Shown here in pieces: positions 43,012 to 51,552 of a stretch of 64,000 nt of DNA. The notes below the pieces were generated by a model, which saw only the letters and a list, made by a program, of their open reading frames with translations, did no database searches and was not told the origin of the DNA. The position numbers were made by a program, and so were the translations under genes. Source of the DNA: an uncultured Owenweeksia sp. (GTDB lineage Bacteria; Bacteroidota; Bacteroidia; Flavobacteriales; Schleiferiaceae); contig CAKZRR010000044.1 of the NCBI GenBank assembly GCA_937146805.1, positions 45,269 through 109,268 on the forward strand, in the 5' to 3' direction. The stretch's first letter is position 1. The number at the start of each line of letters is the position of its first letter.

Positions 43012-44688
43012 ATTACGTACTCTTCTAAAATAAATGCCCAATACTTAGGGCAATTGCTAAAACAACACGGTTGTAAAACGGTGGTTATATCGCCAGGTAG
43101 TCGTAACGCTCCTCTTATTTTCACTTTTACTAAAGATCAGGACTACCGTTGTATTTCGGCACCAGATGAACGTGTAGCGGCCTTTGTGGCCATGGGTTTA
43201 ACCCTAAAAAGTGGAGAGCCAGTAGCTGTTTTGTGTAGTTCTGGATCGGCAGTGGTAAATTTTTATCCAGCTGTTGTTGAGGCTTTTTATCAAAGGTTGC
43301 CATTGTTGGTGCTTAGCGCGGATAGACCATCCGAAATGATTGACCAAGCCATGGGGCAAACCATTAAACAAGATAAAGTGTTTGAAAACCATGTGGTTAA
43401 GAGTTTTACTTTAATTCGGGAGCCAATAGATTCACTTTCTAAAAATTACAATCAACGTAGTATTAACGAGGCCATGATGGCACTTAAGGTAGGTCCCGTT
43501 CATATAAATATACCTTTTAACGAACCGCTTTACGAGCAAACAGAAACACTTTACCCAGCTCAATTTATAGCAACTACGAGGGGGGAGCGAACCTTGGATT
43601 TAACTAAGCTAAAGAGTTTAGCAAATACTTGGAATAACAGTCCAAAAATATGGGTGCTTGTTGGGCAAATGCGCCCATCGGCTCAATTGGAACACGCGCT
43701 GAATAAATTGAATGATAAGAGTCCGTTTTTAATCTTCTCGGAAACGCTCAGCAATTTGCATTGTGCCAATAGAATTCCGTGTATTGACAGGCTGTTGAAT
43801 AGCCTAAATGAAGAGGAGAAAGAGGCATTAAAACCCGATTTGGTTTTAACCTTGGGAGGTGAAATTGTAAGTAAGGTGGTAAAAAATTACTTGAGGAATT
43901 ACACGCCTAAGGCACATTGGCATATTAACGAACGAAAGGATTTAGTGGACACATTTAATGTGTTAACAGACCATGTTCAGGCCGATCCTTCCTTGTTTTT
44001 AGAGGGAATTGAATTACAGGTTTTAAACAAGGACTCAAGCTACCGCGATAACTTTATTAATGCACATGTTTTACGCGTAAAAAGGCATGAGGCTTATATG
44101 GATAAAGTCGCTTTTTCAGACCTAGCAGCCTTTAATAGTATTCAGCAAAGTTTGCCTTTGGGGAGTATTTTACATTGCGCCAATAGTACCTCCATAAGGT
44201 ATGCTCAGTTGTTTGAATACCGTAATAAAATAGCGCATTACGCAAATAGAGGAACAAGCGGTATTGACGGTTGCACGTCCACAGCTATTGGGCACGCGTT
44301 GAGTACGGAGGAAATAGTTGTGTTGGTAACGGGCGATCTTGCCTTCCTATATGATTCCAATGCTTTTTGGCTAAATAAGCTACCTTCTAATCTCAGAGTA
44401 CTGATTTTAAACAATGAAGGCGGTAATATTTTTAGAATAATTGATGGACCAAAAGAGGATGCTGATTTCGAAGAATTTCAAGAAACGCATCACCAAATGG
44501 AGCTTAGCGGAATAGCCAAAACGTTTGATTTGCCCTTTGAAACTGTCGCCTCAAAAGAGGAATTGGATTACGTATTAAAAGACTTTTTTGCTTTAAGCAA
44601 TAGACCCAAAATTATGGAGATTAAAACACCGCGTTTAACTAATCCAAGTATGCTTAGAGAGTATTTTCAATTTTTGAAGAATGGTTAG
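43012..44688 (+). CDS. menD: 2-succinyl-5-enolpyruvyl-6-hydroxy-3-cyclohexene-1-carboxylate synthase
   Basis: A ThDP- and Mg2+-dependent MenD that joins 2-oxoglutarate and isochorismate in menaquinone synthesis. It has VVISPGSRNAPL, DERVAAFVAMGLTLKSGEPVAV, PLLVLSADRPSEMIDQAMGQTI, GPVHINIPFNEPL, RGTSGIDGCTSTAIGHAL and the ThDP motif TGDLAFLYDSNAFWL. No ATG, GTG or TTG lies at the expected N-terminus: the only in-frame TTG (43054) cuts off the first helix. The frame runs upstream from there to a TGA at 42982. An ATT at 43012 would start ITYSSKINAQYLGQLLKQHG, the expected MenD N-terminus, so I list it as tentative start. menF is upstream and no menB, menC or menE is in the window. Confidence 0.9.
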   Translation: MTYSSKINAQYLGQLLKQHGCKTVVISPGSRNAPLIFTFTKDQDYRCISAPDERVAAFVAMGLTLKSGEPVAVLCSSGSAVVNFYPAVVEAFYQRLPLLVLSADRPSEMIDQAMGQTIKQDKVFENHVVKSFTLIREPIDSLSKNYNQRSINEAMMALKVGPVHINIPFNEPLYEQTETLYPAQFIATTRGERTLDLTKLKSLANTWNNSPKIWVLVGQMRPSAQLEHALNKLNDKSPFLIFSETLSNLHCANRIPCIDRLLNSLNEEEKEALKPDLVLTLGGEIVSKVVKNYLRNYTPKAHWHINERKDLVDTFNVLTDHVQADPSLFLEGIELQVLNKDSSYRDNFINAHVLRVKRHEAYMDKVAFSDLAAFNSIQQSLPLGSILHCANSTSIRYAQLFEYRNKIAHYANRGTSGIDGCTSTAIGHALSTEEIVVLVTGDLAFLYDSNAFWLNKLPSNLRVLILNNEGGNIFRIIDGPKEDADFEEFQETHHQMELSGIAKTFDLPFETVASKEELDYVLKDFFALSNRPKIMEIKTPRLTNPSMLREYFQFLKNG

Positions 44689-44734
44689 GTAAGCCACCTT
44701 TTGTATTTTGCTAAACCTAAATTAACACTAACCT

Positions 44735-45241
44735 ATGGAGGAGTTTACAAATGAAAGTTTTTTGAGTGCCGATATCCCTAAAATTGAAGCGGTGGAATTT
44801 GAGCATTTAGAACGCGATTACCTTTATATGCGCCTTTTAGCCCTTGGTTTGGCTTTTTTGTTACTTGCTGGCGCATTGGTTGTGTTTTGGTTTAAAAACG
44901 ACATCGCCCTTTGGAAGTTATTATTGCCATACCTTTTAGTTTTAGGAGGTATTATTGTTTTAGAGCTGAAGGGATTTAAAATAAAATCTTTTGCGCTGCG
45001 CGAAAAGGATGTGAGCTACCAAAGTGGTCTTATTTGGTATAAACATACCTCTGTACCGTTTAATAGAATTCAACATTGTGAAGTGCAACAAGGTGTTTTG
45101 GCGCGCTTATTCGACTTAGCCACCGTAAAGGTTTTTACAGCGGGTGGTGCTTCTAGTGATTTAAGTATTAGTGGGTTAAGTAAGGAAAGAGCGCAGCAGC
45201 TTCGCGACTTTATCACTCAGTTAAGTGCCCAACATGAGTAG
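44735..45241 (+). CDS. PH domain (bPH2) membrane protein
   Basis: A 168-residue protein with two membrane segments (about 32-50 and 60-78) followed by a bacterial PH-like domain (bPH2, YdbS-type): KGFKIKSFALREKDVSYQSGLIWYKHTSVPFNRIQHCEVQQGVLARLFDLATVKVFTAGG. Such domains are best known in paired YdbS/YdbT-type proteins of unknown function. Its stop overlaps the start of the larger PH protein gene by eight bases. It sits inside the menaquinone block, but I know of no direct link to menaquinone. Confidence 0.85.
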   Translation: MEEFTNESFLSADIPKIEAVEFEHLERDYLYMRLLALGLAFLLLAGALVVFWFKNDIALWKLLLPYLLVLGGIIVLELKGFKIKSFALREKDVSYQSGLIWYKHTSVPFNRIQHCEVQQGVLARLFDLATVKVFTAGGASSDLSISGLSKERAQQLRDFITQLSAQHE

Positions 45242-46748
45242 CGAGCTGTTTGAATTGCCGCAAAGACAGTCGCCCATTGGTGTGGCCGTAATTTTTGCTA
45301 AAAACCTACGAAAAGGTATTAATATTTTTGTTTCGGTGGTATTGGTTGAATTTGGTTTTAAGTCTAGTTTTTTAGGCCTCAGCCTGCCCGTGCTTGCTAC
45401 CCTTATTGCGCTTCTGTACTTAATAATTTCAATTTTACAATACCTGCGTTTTCAGTTTTTTGTGGCAAGCGATCAGTTTGTGATTGAAAGGGGAGTACTC
45501 AGTCGCGAAAAAATAAATATTCCCTTTGAGCGCATCCAAACAGTAAATTTAAAACAGAACGTAATTCAGCAATTGTTTGGAGTATTTGCGGTAAGTGTTG
45601 ATACAGCTGGTAGTGCGGGAAAGGAAATTGAAATTCCAGCCCTTTCAAAAACACATGCAAGGCAGTTACAGGAGTTTTTAATTGAAATGAAAACCCAGGT
45701 TTCGGGTACCGAAATGGAAGAGGAACCCAACTCTGCCATTGAAGAGGCTGAAGTTTCTTCTTTTTCCGGTACTGATCAACCTTTACTTCAGTTTGGTATT
45801 AAAGATTTACTAAGAATTGGTTTAACCGAAAATCACATTAGAAATGGTTTTGTGGTGTTTGCCTTTGTAAACGGTTATTTATGGCAATTTCAAGATTATT
45901 GGCTTGAATTATGGGAACCATTTTTTGAGGAAAATGCGGCTCTTTGGTTAACAGAAATGTTTTTAATTATACCTGCCTTATTGCTGCTGTTTATAATATT
46001 GTCGATACTTACATCTTTGTTGCAAACCTTTTTGCGCTACTTTAATTTGCGTTTTTTTATTAATGAAAAAGGCGCTCAAATTGTAGCGGGTTTACTCAAG
46101 CGGACCGAATTTCAAATACCGGTAAACAAAATTCAATACCTAAAATGGAAATCAAACCCATTGCGTAAAATATTGGGCATACATACCTTGGTTATTAAGC
46201 AGGCCACTAGTATGGAGCACCGCGAGAAGAAGTCTGCGAAAGTACCGGGTTGTAACGATGACCATTTAAAAACCGTACTAAATGCTTTCTATCCCGAAAG
46301 GGAAACAACAGAACAACCCCTAGAGCTACAGCCTGATACCTACTTTTTTTGGCGCATGTTTGGATTTTATGGTTTGGTACCGGTAGTATTGTGGTTGGCT
46401 ATTAGTTATGTGGCCGAAATGAGTTGGTGGTGGTCTTTAATCTATTTTCCAATAGCTATTTGGTGGTCTTACCGGTTTTATAAATCCAATATACTAAGTA
46501 TTAATGCGGAGATACTGCAATTGCAGTGGGGCTGGTTGTTTCCAAGTAAATCGTTAATAAAGTGGTATAAATTGCAAAGCGTAAAATATTCGCAAAATTG
46601 GTTTCAAAAACGAAGAGGTTTGGCCAATGTGATTTTTTATACAGCGGCTGGGCGAGAATTTATTAAGCATATACCGCAAAAGGAAGCCAAAGAAATTTAC
46701 AACTACGCACTCTTTAAAATTGAAAGTGCCGAAAAAAGTTGGATGTAA
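45234..46748 (+). CDS. PH domain (bPH2) membrane protein, YdbT-like
   Basis: A 504-residue protein with about six membrane segments and three bPH2-like modules (first about 60-150: LRFQFFVASDQFVIERGVLSREKINIPFERIQTVNLKQNVIQQLFG; second about 280-345: FNLRFFINEKGAQIVAGLLKRTEFQIPVNKIQYLKW; third about 420-495: ILSINAEILQLQWGWLFPSKSLIKWYKLQSVKY). Duplicated PH modules between membrane helices match the YdbT layout. The ATG at 45234 is chosen over the GTG three codons upstream. Overlaps the small PH gene by eight bases, so they are co-translated. Function unknown. Confidence 0.86.
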   Translation: MSSELFELPQRQSPIGVAVIFAKNLRKGINIFVSVVLVEFGFKSSFLGLSLPVLATLIALLYLIISILQYLRFQFFVASDQFVIERGVLSREKINIPFERIQTVNLKQNVIQQLFGVFAVSVDTAGSAGKEIEIPALSKTHARQLQEFLIEMKTQVSGTEMEEEPNSAIEEAEVSSFSGTDQPLLQFGIKDLLRIGLTENHIRNGFVVFAFVNGYLWQFQDYWLELWEPFFEENAALWLTEMFLIIPALLLLFIILSILTSLLQTFLRYFNLRFFINEKGAQIVAGLLKRTEFQIPVNKIQYLKWKSNPLRKILGIHTLVIKQATSMEHREKKSAKVPGCNDDHLKTVLNAFYPERETTEQPLELQPDTYFFWRMFGFYGLVPVVLWLAISYVAEMSWWWSLIYFPIAIWWSYRFYKSNILSINAEILQLQWGWLFPSKSLIKWYKLQSVKYSQNWFQKRRGLANVIFYTAAGREFIKHIPQKEAKEIYNYALFKIESAEKSWM

Positions 46749-46761
46749 AAATGTATTTATC

Positions 46762-47658
46762 ATGAACCTTTCCCATTGGATTGCTGCTGCACGATTACGC
46801 ACTTTGCCCTTAGCTTTTTCAAGTATTTTATTAGGCACTTTTTTGGCGGCAGCACAAGGACATTTTAACGGGTGGATTTTGATGCTTAGCCTCATAACGA
46901 CTTTATGTTATCAGGTGCTCTCCAATTATGCAAACGATTACGGTGATGGTGTAAAGGGAACTGATAGCAATAGAGATGGCGAGGCAAGAGCGGTGGCAAG
47001 CGGACTGATTTCGGCTGCGCAAATGAAAAAGGCGGTAATACTATTTGCTATTCTATCATTGATTTTTGGAACAGGTTTAAGCTTTTTAGCTACCCAAAGT
47101 TTATCTATTTGGGTAGGTGCTGGTTTTGGCTTTTTAGGACTTTTGGCCGTAATAGCGGCTATCACCTATACGGTAGGTAAAAGGGCCTATGGCTACAATG
47201 CCTTGGGAGATTTAGCGGTTCTCATATTTTTTGGATGGATAGGAGTGGTTGGTTCCCATTTTTTGCAAACGGCCACTTTTGACTGGCATGTTTTTTTACC
47301 CGCTACTTCCGTAGGATTTTTGGCTATGGGGGTGCTTAACCTCAACAATATGCGCGATTTAGATAAGGATAAATCTAATGGTAAAATTACACTAGCTGTA
47401 AAGTTGGGTTTACGTGGCGCCAAAATTTACCATGGTGCTTTATTGCTGTTGGCCTTTGATGCGGCCTTTCTGTTTAATACCCTAAAGGGGAATGGCTTAA
47501 TGGCGAATCTCTACTTTTTGGCCGTACCATTTTTAGTTATTAACCTTACCAGCGTTTATAAGGCTTTTGAGCCCCTGCAGTTTGAACCGCTCCTAAAAAG
47601 GCTGGCGTTAACCACTTTATTGTTTAGTTTGTTATTTGGCTTAGGACAGTTGTTGTAA
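46762..47658 (+). CDS. menA: 1,4-dihydroxy-2-naphthoate polyprenyltransferase
   Basis: A 298-residue UbiA-family membrane enzyme that prenylates DHNA to demethylmenaquinone. It has eight or nine membrane helices. The first Asp-rich motif NYANDYGDGVKGTD is at 55-68. The second, NNMRDLDKDKSNGKITLAVKLG, lies near 192-213, and RAYGYN..GDLAVLIFFGWIG follows the usual order. The ATG at 46762 (MNLSHWIAAARLRTLPLAF) matches the family start; the longer frame is ignored. It lies 13 bases after the YdbT-like gene, so menA probably shares its transcript. Confidence 0.95.
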   Translation: MNLSHWIAAARLRTLPLAFSSILLGTFLAAAQGHFNGWILMLSLITTLCYQVLSNYANDYGDGVKGTDSNRDGEARAVASGLISAAQMKKAVILFAILSLIFGTGLSFLATQSLSIWVGAGFGFLGLLAVIAAITYTVGKRAYGYNALGDLAVLIFFGWIGVVGSHFLQTATFDWHVFLPATSVGFLAMGVLNLNNMRDLDKDKSNGKITLAVKLGLRGAKIYHGALLLLAFDAAFLFNTLKGNGLMANLYFLAVPFLVINLTSVYKAFEPLQFEPLLKRLALTTLLFSLLFGLGQLL

Positions 47659-47659
47659 A

Positions 47660-48760
47660 CTAGTGCCTCAAAAGTATTGAAACGGTAGTGCCCATATTCT
47701 CTTCTGTTTTAACCTCTAGTTTAGCACCTAATTTAGATACCATTTCTTGTACTAATTTTAGGCCAATACCAATACCTCTTTCTTCGCTATTTCCAGTGTC
47801 TGTTTGATATTCCATATCAAAAATAGCCTTCACCATTTTTGGGCTCATGCCGCCCGCTTCATCACTAATACTTAGTGTATGATCTACATAGTCAATTTTA
47901 ATTTCGCTGCCAACGCCAGAGAATTTTATGGCATTAGCCAATAAGTTTCGAATAATAGCATTTAAAATATCCGTATCGGTAATCAGTCGAGCATTATCCG
48001 AAATATCTGTTTTGATGGTTAGTTTTTTCTTGGAAATTTTATCTGTGAAAATAGCCAGTGATTTATTTACTAAGCTCAATACACCAACATCATTATTAAC
48101 TACTTTAAAGTTGTTGAAATTGGTTTTAGCCCATCGTACCGTAGTCTCCACTAAATCGTGTACTTGGGTGGCTCGATCTTTTACCTGTTTTACCATGCCA
48201 ATAAATTCTTCCTTACTGGTTTCTCCAGCTTCAAACAAGTCTATTAAAGTAACGAGGTTGGCTAAAGGTTCTCTAATATCATGACCAATAAGAGATAAAA
48301 GCGTAATGTTGTTTTCATTAAAGGTCTCCAACATTTCCTGCTTTTTCAAATCATCATTTTGGTTAATAAATGATATCAAGTGGTATTTGCCTACTTGTCC
48401 CATTTTTGCGCTACACCACACTTCGTTGCCAAATTTGGTAGTTATTCTGCCACTCATTTGGGTGTAGTCTCTACCTGCTATTTGGGTTTTTGCCAAAGCT
48501 TCATTCCATTCGGCTAGCAAAGCATTTCTATAGGTTTCATCGGGGTAGGCGGCAGAGAACCAGTCTTCTATTTTTGGAAGCTCTTCTAAGGTGTAGCCAA
48601 ATAATGAAATAAAGGCGCTATTAAAATGGAGGTGCTTTAGGGACGGACCTTGCTCTTCGGCAATAATAAAAGGGTAAGGCAAAAAGTCGAGAAGTTTAAA
48701 TACTTCAGCAGAGGTAGCGCCTTCTAAATTTAAGGTATTTAAAAGTGTATTTTTCTCCAT
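47660..48760 (-). CDS. PAS-domain sensor histidine kinase
   Basis: A 366-residue cytosolic kinase. Residues about 22-135 form a PAS domain (FIIAEEQGPSLKHLHFNSAFISLFGYTLEEL). The dimerisation helix holds His160 in LIGHDIREPLANLVTLID. The HATPase domain has NLLANAIKFS, SDEAGGMS and GIGIGLKLV boxes. No membrane segment is seen, so it likely senses an internal cue. No response regulator is adjacent. It is convergent with menA; the two genes almost touch. Confidence 0.9.
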   Translation of the reverse strand: MEKNTLLNTLNLEGATSAEVFKLLDFLPYPFIIAEEQGPSLKHLHFNSAFISLFGYTLEELPKIEDWFSAAYPDETYRNALLAEWNEALAKTQIAGRDYTQMSGRITTKFGNEVWCSAKMGQVGKYHLISFINQNDDLKKQEMLETFNENNITLLSLIGHDIREPLANLVTLIDLFEAGETSKEEFIGMVKQVKDRATQVHDLVETTVRWAKTNFNNFKVVNNDVGVLSLVNKSLAIFTDKISKKKLTIKTDISDNARLITDTDILNAIIRNLLANAIKFSGVGSEIKIDYVDHTLSISDEAGGMSPKMVKAIFDMEYQTDTGNSEERGIGIGLKLVQEMVSKLGAKLEVKTEENMGTTVSILLRH

Positions 48761-48877
48761 AAAGGTAAAAATCCGATGGAATAAATAAATGAATTATTGG
48801 AGCCTTAATATACCAAAAAATAGCACTCAACCTTGGTTAAACCTAAATATGGTACACTTACTTTTAAAACAAAAAAA

Positions 48878-48900
48878 GAGGCGATAAGCGCCTCCTTTTT
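48878..48900 (-). terminator. Terminator behind the DUF4399 gene
   Basis: Arms GAGGCG (48878-48883) and CGCCTC (48889-48894) are flanked by A and T tracts. Read on the minus strand the hairpin lies 20 bases after the DUF4399 stop. It could also act in the opposite direction. Confidence 0.6.
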
Positions 48901-48919
48901 TGTTGTGCAATACGTAGTG

Positions 48920-49408
48920 CTATTCAGCAACAAATATGGAGATTTGATTGCTTAATTTTTCACCGTAGGAGCGATGAACTCCATCGGCAAATTGTAAAGT
49001 TAAGTTATGTTTACCTACACTCAAACTTAATGAGTCACTGGTTTGTCCTTTTCCATAGTGTATGTTTGTTTCATCAGCAGGTACTGGTTCGGTTAAACCG
49101 ATGTGTTGGGCATCTATAATAATATGATGATGACCTGCACCTTCTACTATTTCGCCAGCAGGCATTACTTCCATGCCCTCAATACCAAACTCCACATAAA
49201 GTGGGCTTTGTACTGTATCGCCATCTGTGAGGTTGGCAAAAAATACTTTGGCACCTTCAGGTGTAGCATGCATTTCAGGGCCAGTGGCCTCTTCGGTATG
49301 CATATGTTCGCTGTGATCTTCTTCAGTAGCAGCCTCCGAAGCTGCGGGACTTGAACAACTAAAGGTAAGTGCAGTAGCTGCAATTAATGTTGGAATTAAA
49401 TATTTCAT
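48920..49408 (-). CDS. DUF4399 domain lipoprotein
   Basis: A 162-residue lipoprotein (lipobox TFSC, Cys18). A His/Glu-rich linker (EDHSEHMHTEEATGPEMHA) precedes the DUF4399 domain (about 50-162): GAKVFFANLTDGDTVQSPLYVEFGIEGMEVMPAGEIVEGAGHHHIIID and SVGKHNLTLQFADGVHRSYGE. The GHHHIIID and linker histidines could bind metal. The family is widespread, secreted and uncharacterised. A strong terminator follows. Confidence 0.88.
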   Translation of the reverse strand: MKYLIPTLIAATALTFSCSSPAASEAATEEDHSEHMHTEEATGPEMHATPEGAKVFFANLTDGDTVQSPLYVEFGIEGMEVMPAGEIVEGAGHHHIIIDAQHIGLTEPVPADETNIHYGKGQTSDSLSLSVGKHNLTLQFADGVHRSYGEKLSNQISIFVAE

Positions 49409-49481
49409 TTTGGAATGTATTTATTAAAGGCGCAAGGTATAAAAGGTTGTGTAATGCTTATGATATTAAGCATTTGACTTT

Positions 49482-50027
49482 TCACATGACTACTTTTCCT
49501 TGATACCACAAATAATGGAGTGCTCGAATTCCATCAGAGCATCGATTACCCCAGTGGTGGTTGAATCCAAACTTTAACTGCCAAAGAGCATCTTCGATTG
49601 ATTGATTAGTTTTAATTCGATCAATTTTAATCAGCTCTTCCTTTAATTCTGCATAAATATCTGCAAAGTCATCCACTAGCCAACGCTGGACGGGTTCATT
49701 TTTTTTGGATAGAGTAGGATCAAATACTTTCCAATAAAGACACTCTTGTCCGAGCTTAGAAATTAGATTGATGTTAATTTTTCTGAGGTGCTCGTTGCTA
49801 ATTCCAGTAAACTCATCTTCAACTTTAGAGTAAATCAAATCGACTGGTTCAAGGTACAAGGCTGTCCGGTAAAGTTCAGCTAAACAGATATGAGATTCTC
49901 CACAAAAAACATCCTTTTGAATACTATCATCTTCCAATAAGTTGATTAACTGTCGAGCTGCGTTTAAAAAATTTATTGTTGAATTTTTATTTAGCGTTTC
50001 GATTATTTTCTCAGATAGTTGCTCCAT
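49482..50027 (-). CDS. DUF5063 domain protein
   Basis: A 181-residue cytosolic protein of the DUF5063 type: SEKIIETLNKNSTINFLNAARQLINLL, HICLAELYRTALYLEPVDLI and the C-terminal DALWQLKFGFNHHWGNRCSDGIRALHYL, whose GFNHHWG..C..AL pattern is the family hallmark. Function unknown. It is three bases behind the small membrane-protein gene at 50.0 kb and probably co-transcribed with it. Confidence 0.85.
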   Translation of the reverse strand: MEQLSEKIIETLNKNSTINFLNAARQLINLLEDDSIQKDVFCGESHICLAELYRTALYLEPVDLIYSKVEDEFTGISNEHLRKININLISKLGQECLYWKVFDPTLSKKNEPVQRWLVDDFADIYAELKEELIKIDRIKTNQSIEDALWQLKFGFNHHWGNRCSDGIRALHYLWYQGKVVM

Positions 50028-50030
50028 AAT

Positions 50031-50381
50031 TTAAGTCTGCCTTAAAAACAAACCTACAGCCATACTGGCCAAGCCAGCTGTTACAAAGCTATAAACAACA
50101 ATAGGGTTTATATAGTTTGTTTGAGAAATGTAAAAATAGCTGAGTGTAATACAGGTGCTAAAAAATAACAAGGCACCAATCAACAAAGTTAAATTTCCGG
50201 CCTTTCGGTTTTCTTGTATTTTATTGTAAGCCGTTTCTTTAAAGGCTACATTTTTTAGTATAATGGCGCGCTCATCCTCTCTTAAAACGTACTGTTCTAG
50301 GCTGCTTTCAATCTCGTTTACTTCAATCCCAGCAATCCTTCTTTGAAAGTAATATTCAATTAATCGATCTATCGTATCCAT
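50031..50381 (-). CDS. Small membrane protein with two membrane segments
   Basis: A 116-residue protein of unknown function. The N-terminal half is a charged helix-rich region (DRLIEYYFQRRIAGIEVNEIESSLEQYVL), and the C-terminal half has two membrane segments (about 58-80 and 90-112). It is three bases upstream of the DUF5063 gene on the same strand. No family recognised. Confidence 0.65.
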   Translation of the reverse strand: MDTIDRLIEYYFQRRIAGIEVNEIESSLEQYVLREDERAIILKNVAFKETAYNKIQENRKAGNLTLLIGALLFFSTCITLSYFYISQTNYINPIVVYSFVTAGLASMAVGLFLRQT

Positions 50382-50471
50382 AATCCTTCGCTTTATTTCA
50401 AAGTTAACAAGCCAAGCAGATAGTTTTTGCTTGGCTTGCCTTGAGTTATAAACACTAAATTTTGAATTCTT

Positions 50472-51407
50472 TTAATAATCTTCAGAGGGCGGTTCAATGC
50501 TATTTTTTTGGCTATCTATTTCATCTTTCATGGTACTTGCCGCTACAAATGAGGTGGTCATCTGCGATAGCATATCACTGGCCGAACTAGGGTTATTAGG
50601 CAACAGAATTAAATTACTGTTGGTATTTTCACTAATGGCCTGTAACGTATCATAGTGCTGTGTAATCACAATTAGTGCAGAAGCCTCTTGCGAATTAATA
50701 CCCACTTTATTTAGTACTTCTACTGATTCCTCTAAACCTTTGGCAATCTCTCTACGCTGATCGGCAATACCTTGTCCTTGCAGCCTTTTGCTTTCAGCTT
50801 CGGCTGTTGCTTTGGCCACAATTCTAATACGCTCGGCTTCTCCATCGTACTCGGCAGCTACCTTTTCGCGTTCAGCAGCATTAATTCGGTTCATGGCTTC
50901 TTTCACCTGGTTATCAGGGTCAATATCAGTAACTAAGGCTTTAATAATTCCGTAACCATAGGTGTTCATTGCTTCCTCCAGTTCACGTTTTATGGCAATA
51001 GCTATGTCATCTTTCTTTTCAAATACGTCATCTAGCTTTAGCTTCGGTACTTCGGCCCGCACCGTATCAAAAACGTAAGAGGTAATTTGATCTTCAGGGT
51101 TTTGCAGCTTGTAAAAGGCTTCGTAAACGGCCTCCTTTAATACCATATACTGAACCGAAACCTTGGTTTTTACAAATACGTCATCTTTGGTTTTGGTTTC
51201 AACCAAAACATCTAATTGCTGAATTCGTAAGCTGATTTTACCGGCAATTTGATCTACCAAAGGTATCCTAACATGGAAACCAGGATTACGAGTAGAATGA
51301 AACTTTCCAAATCGCTCTAAAATGGCTACTCTCTGTTGCTTTACGGTGAAAATTCCAAAAACAAAAAAGAGAACAATGGGAATAAGAATGATAATACTTA
51401 AGGGCAT
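50472..51407 (-). CDS. SPFH/band 7 (stomatin-like) membrane protein
   Basis: A 311-residue protein with an N-terminal membrane segment (1-22) and an SPFH domain (about 25-190): TVKQQRVAILERFGKFHSTRNPGFHVRIPLVDQI, TKDDVFVKTKVSVQYMVL, TYGYGIIKALVTDIDPDNQVKEAMNRINAAEREK. A coiled-coil region (about 180-240, AEAESKRLQGQGIADQRREI) supports ring oligomers. It resembles the HflC/QmcA/stomatin group, which scaffolds membrane microdomains or proteases. No NfeD-type partner is adjacent. It is divergent to the J-domain gene. Confidence 0.9.
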   Translation of the reverse strand: MPLSIIILIPIVLFFVFGIFTVKQQRVAILERFGKFHSTRNPGFHVRIPLVDQIAGKISLRIQQLDVLVETKTKDDVFVKTKVSVQYMVLKEAVYEAFYKLQNPEDQITSYVFDTVRAEVPKLKLDDVFEKKDDIAIAIKRELEEAMNTYGYGIIKALVTDIDPDNQVKEAMNRINAAEREKVAAEYDGEAERIRIVAKATAEAESKRLQGQGIADQRREIAKGLEESVEVLNKVGINSQEASALIVITQHYDTLQAISENTNSNLILLPNNPSSASDMLSQMTTSFVAASTMKDEIDSQKNSIEPPSEDY

Positions 51408-51552
51408 TTTTGTGGGTTTTTTAGTTGCCGTGAAGATAGTTTAAAAATAATAGAACGGGCTTGCAATGCAGTCGCTAAAGCCACAATTTTTGATACTATA
51501 TTAAAACTTTTTGTTTACTGGGTTTTGTACTTTTCGCCCGCATTTAAGGCAC

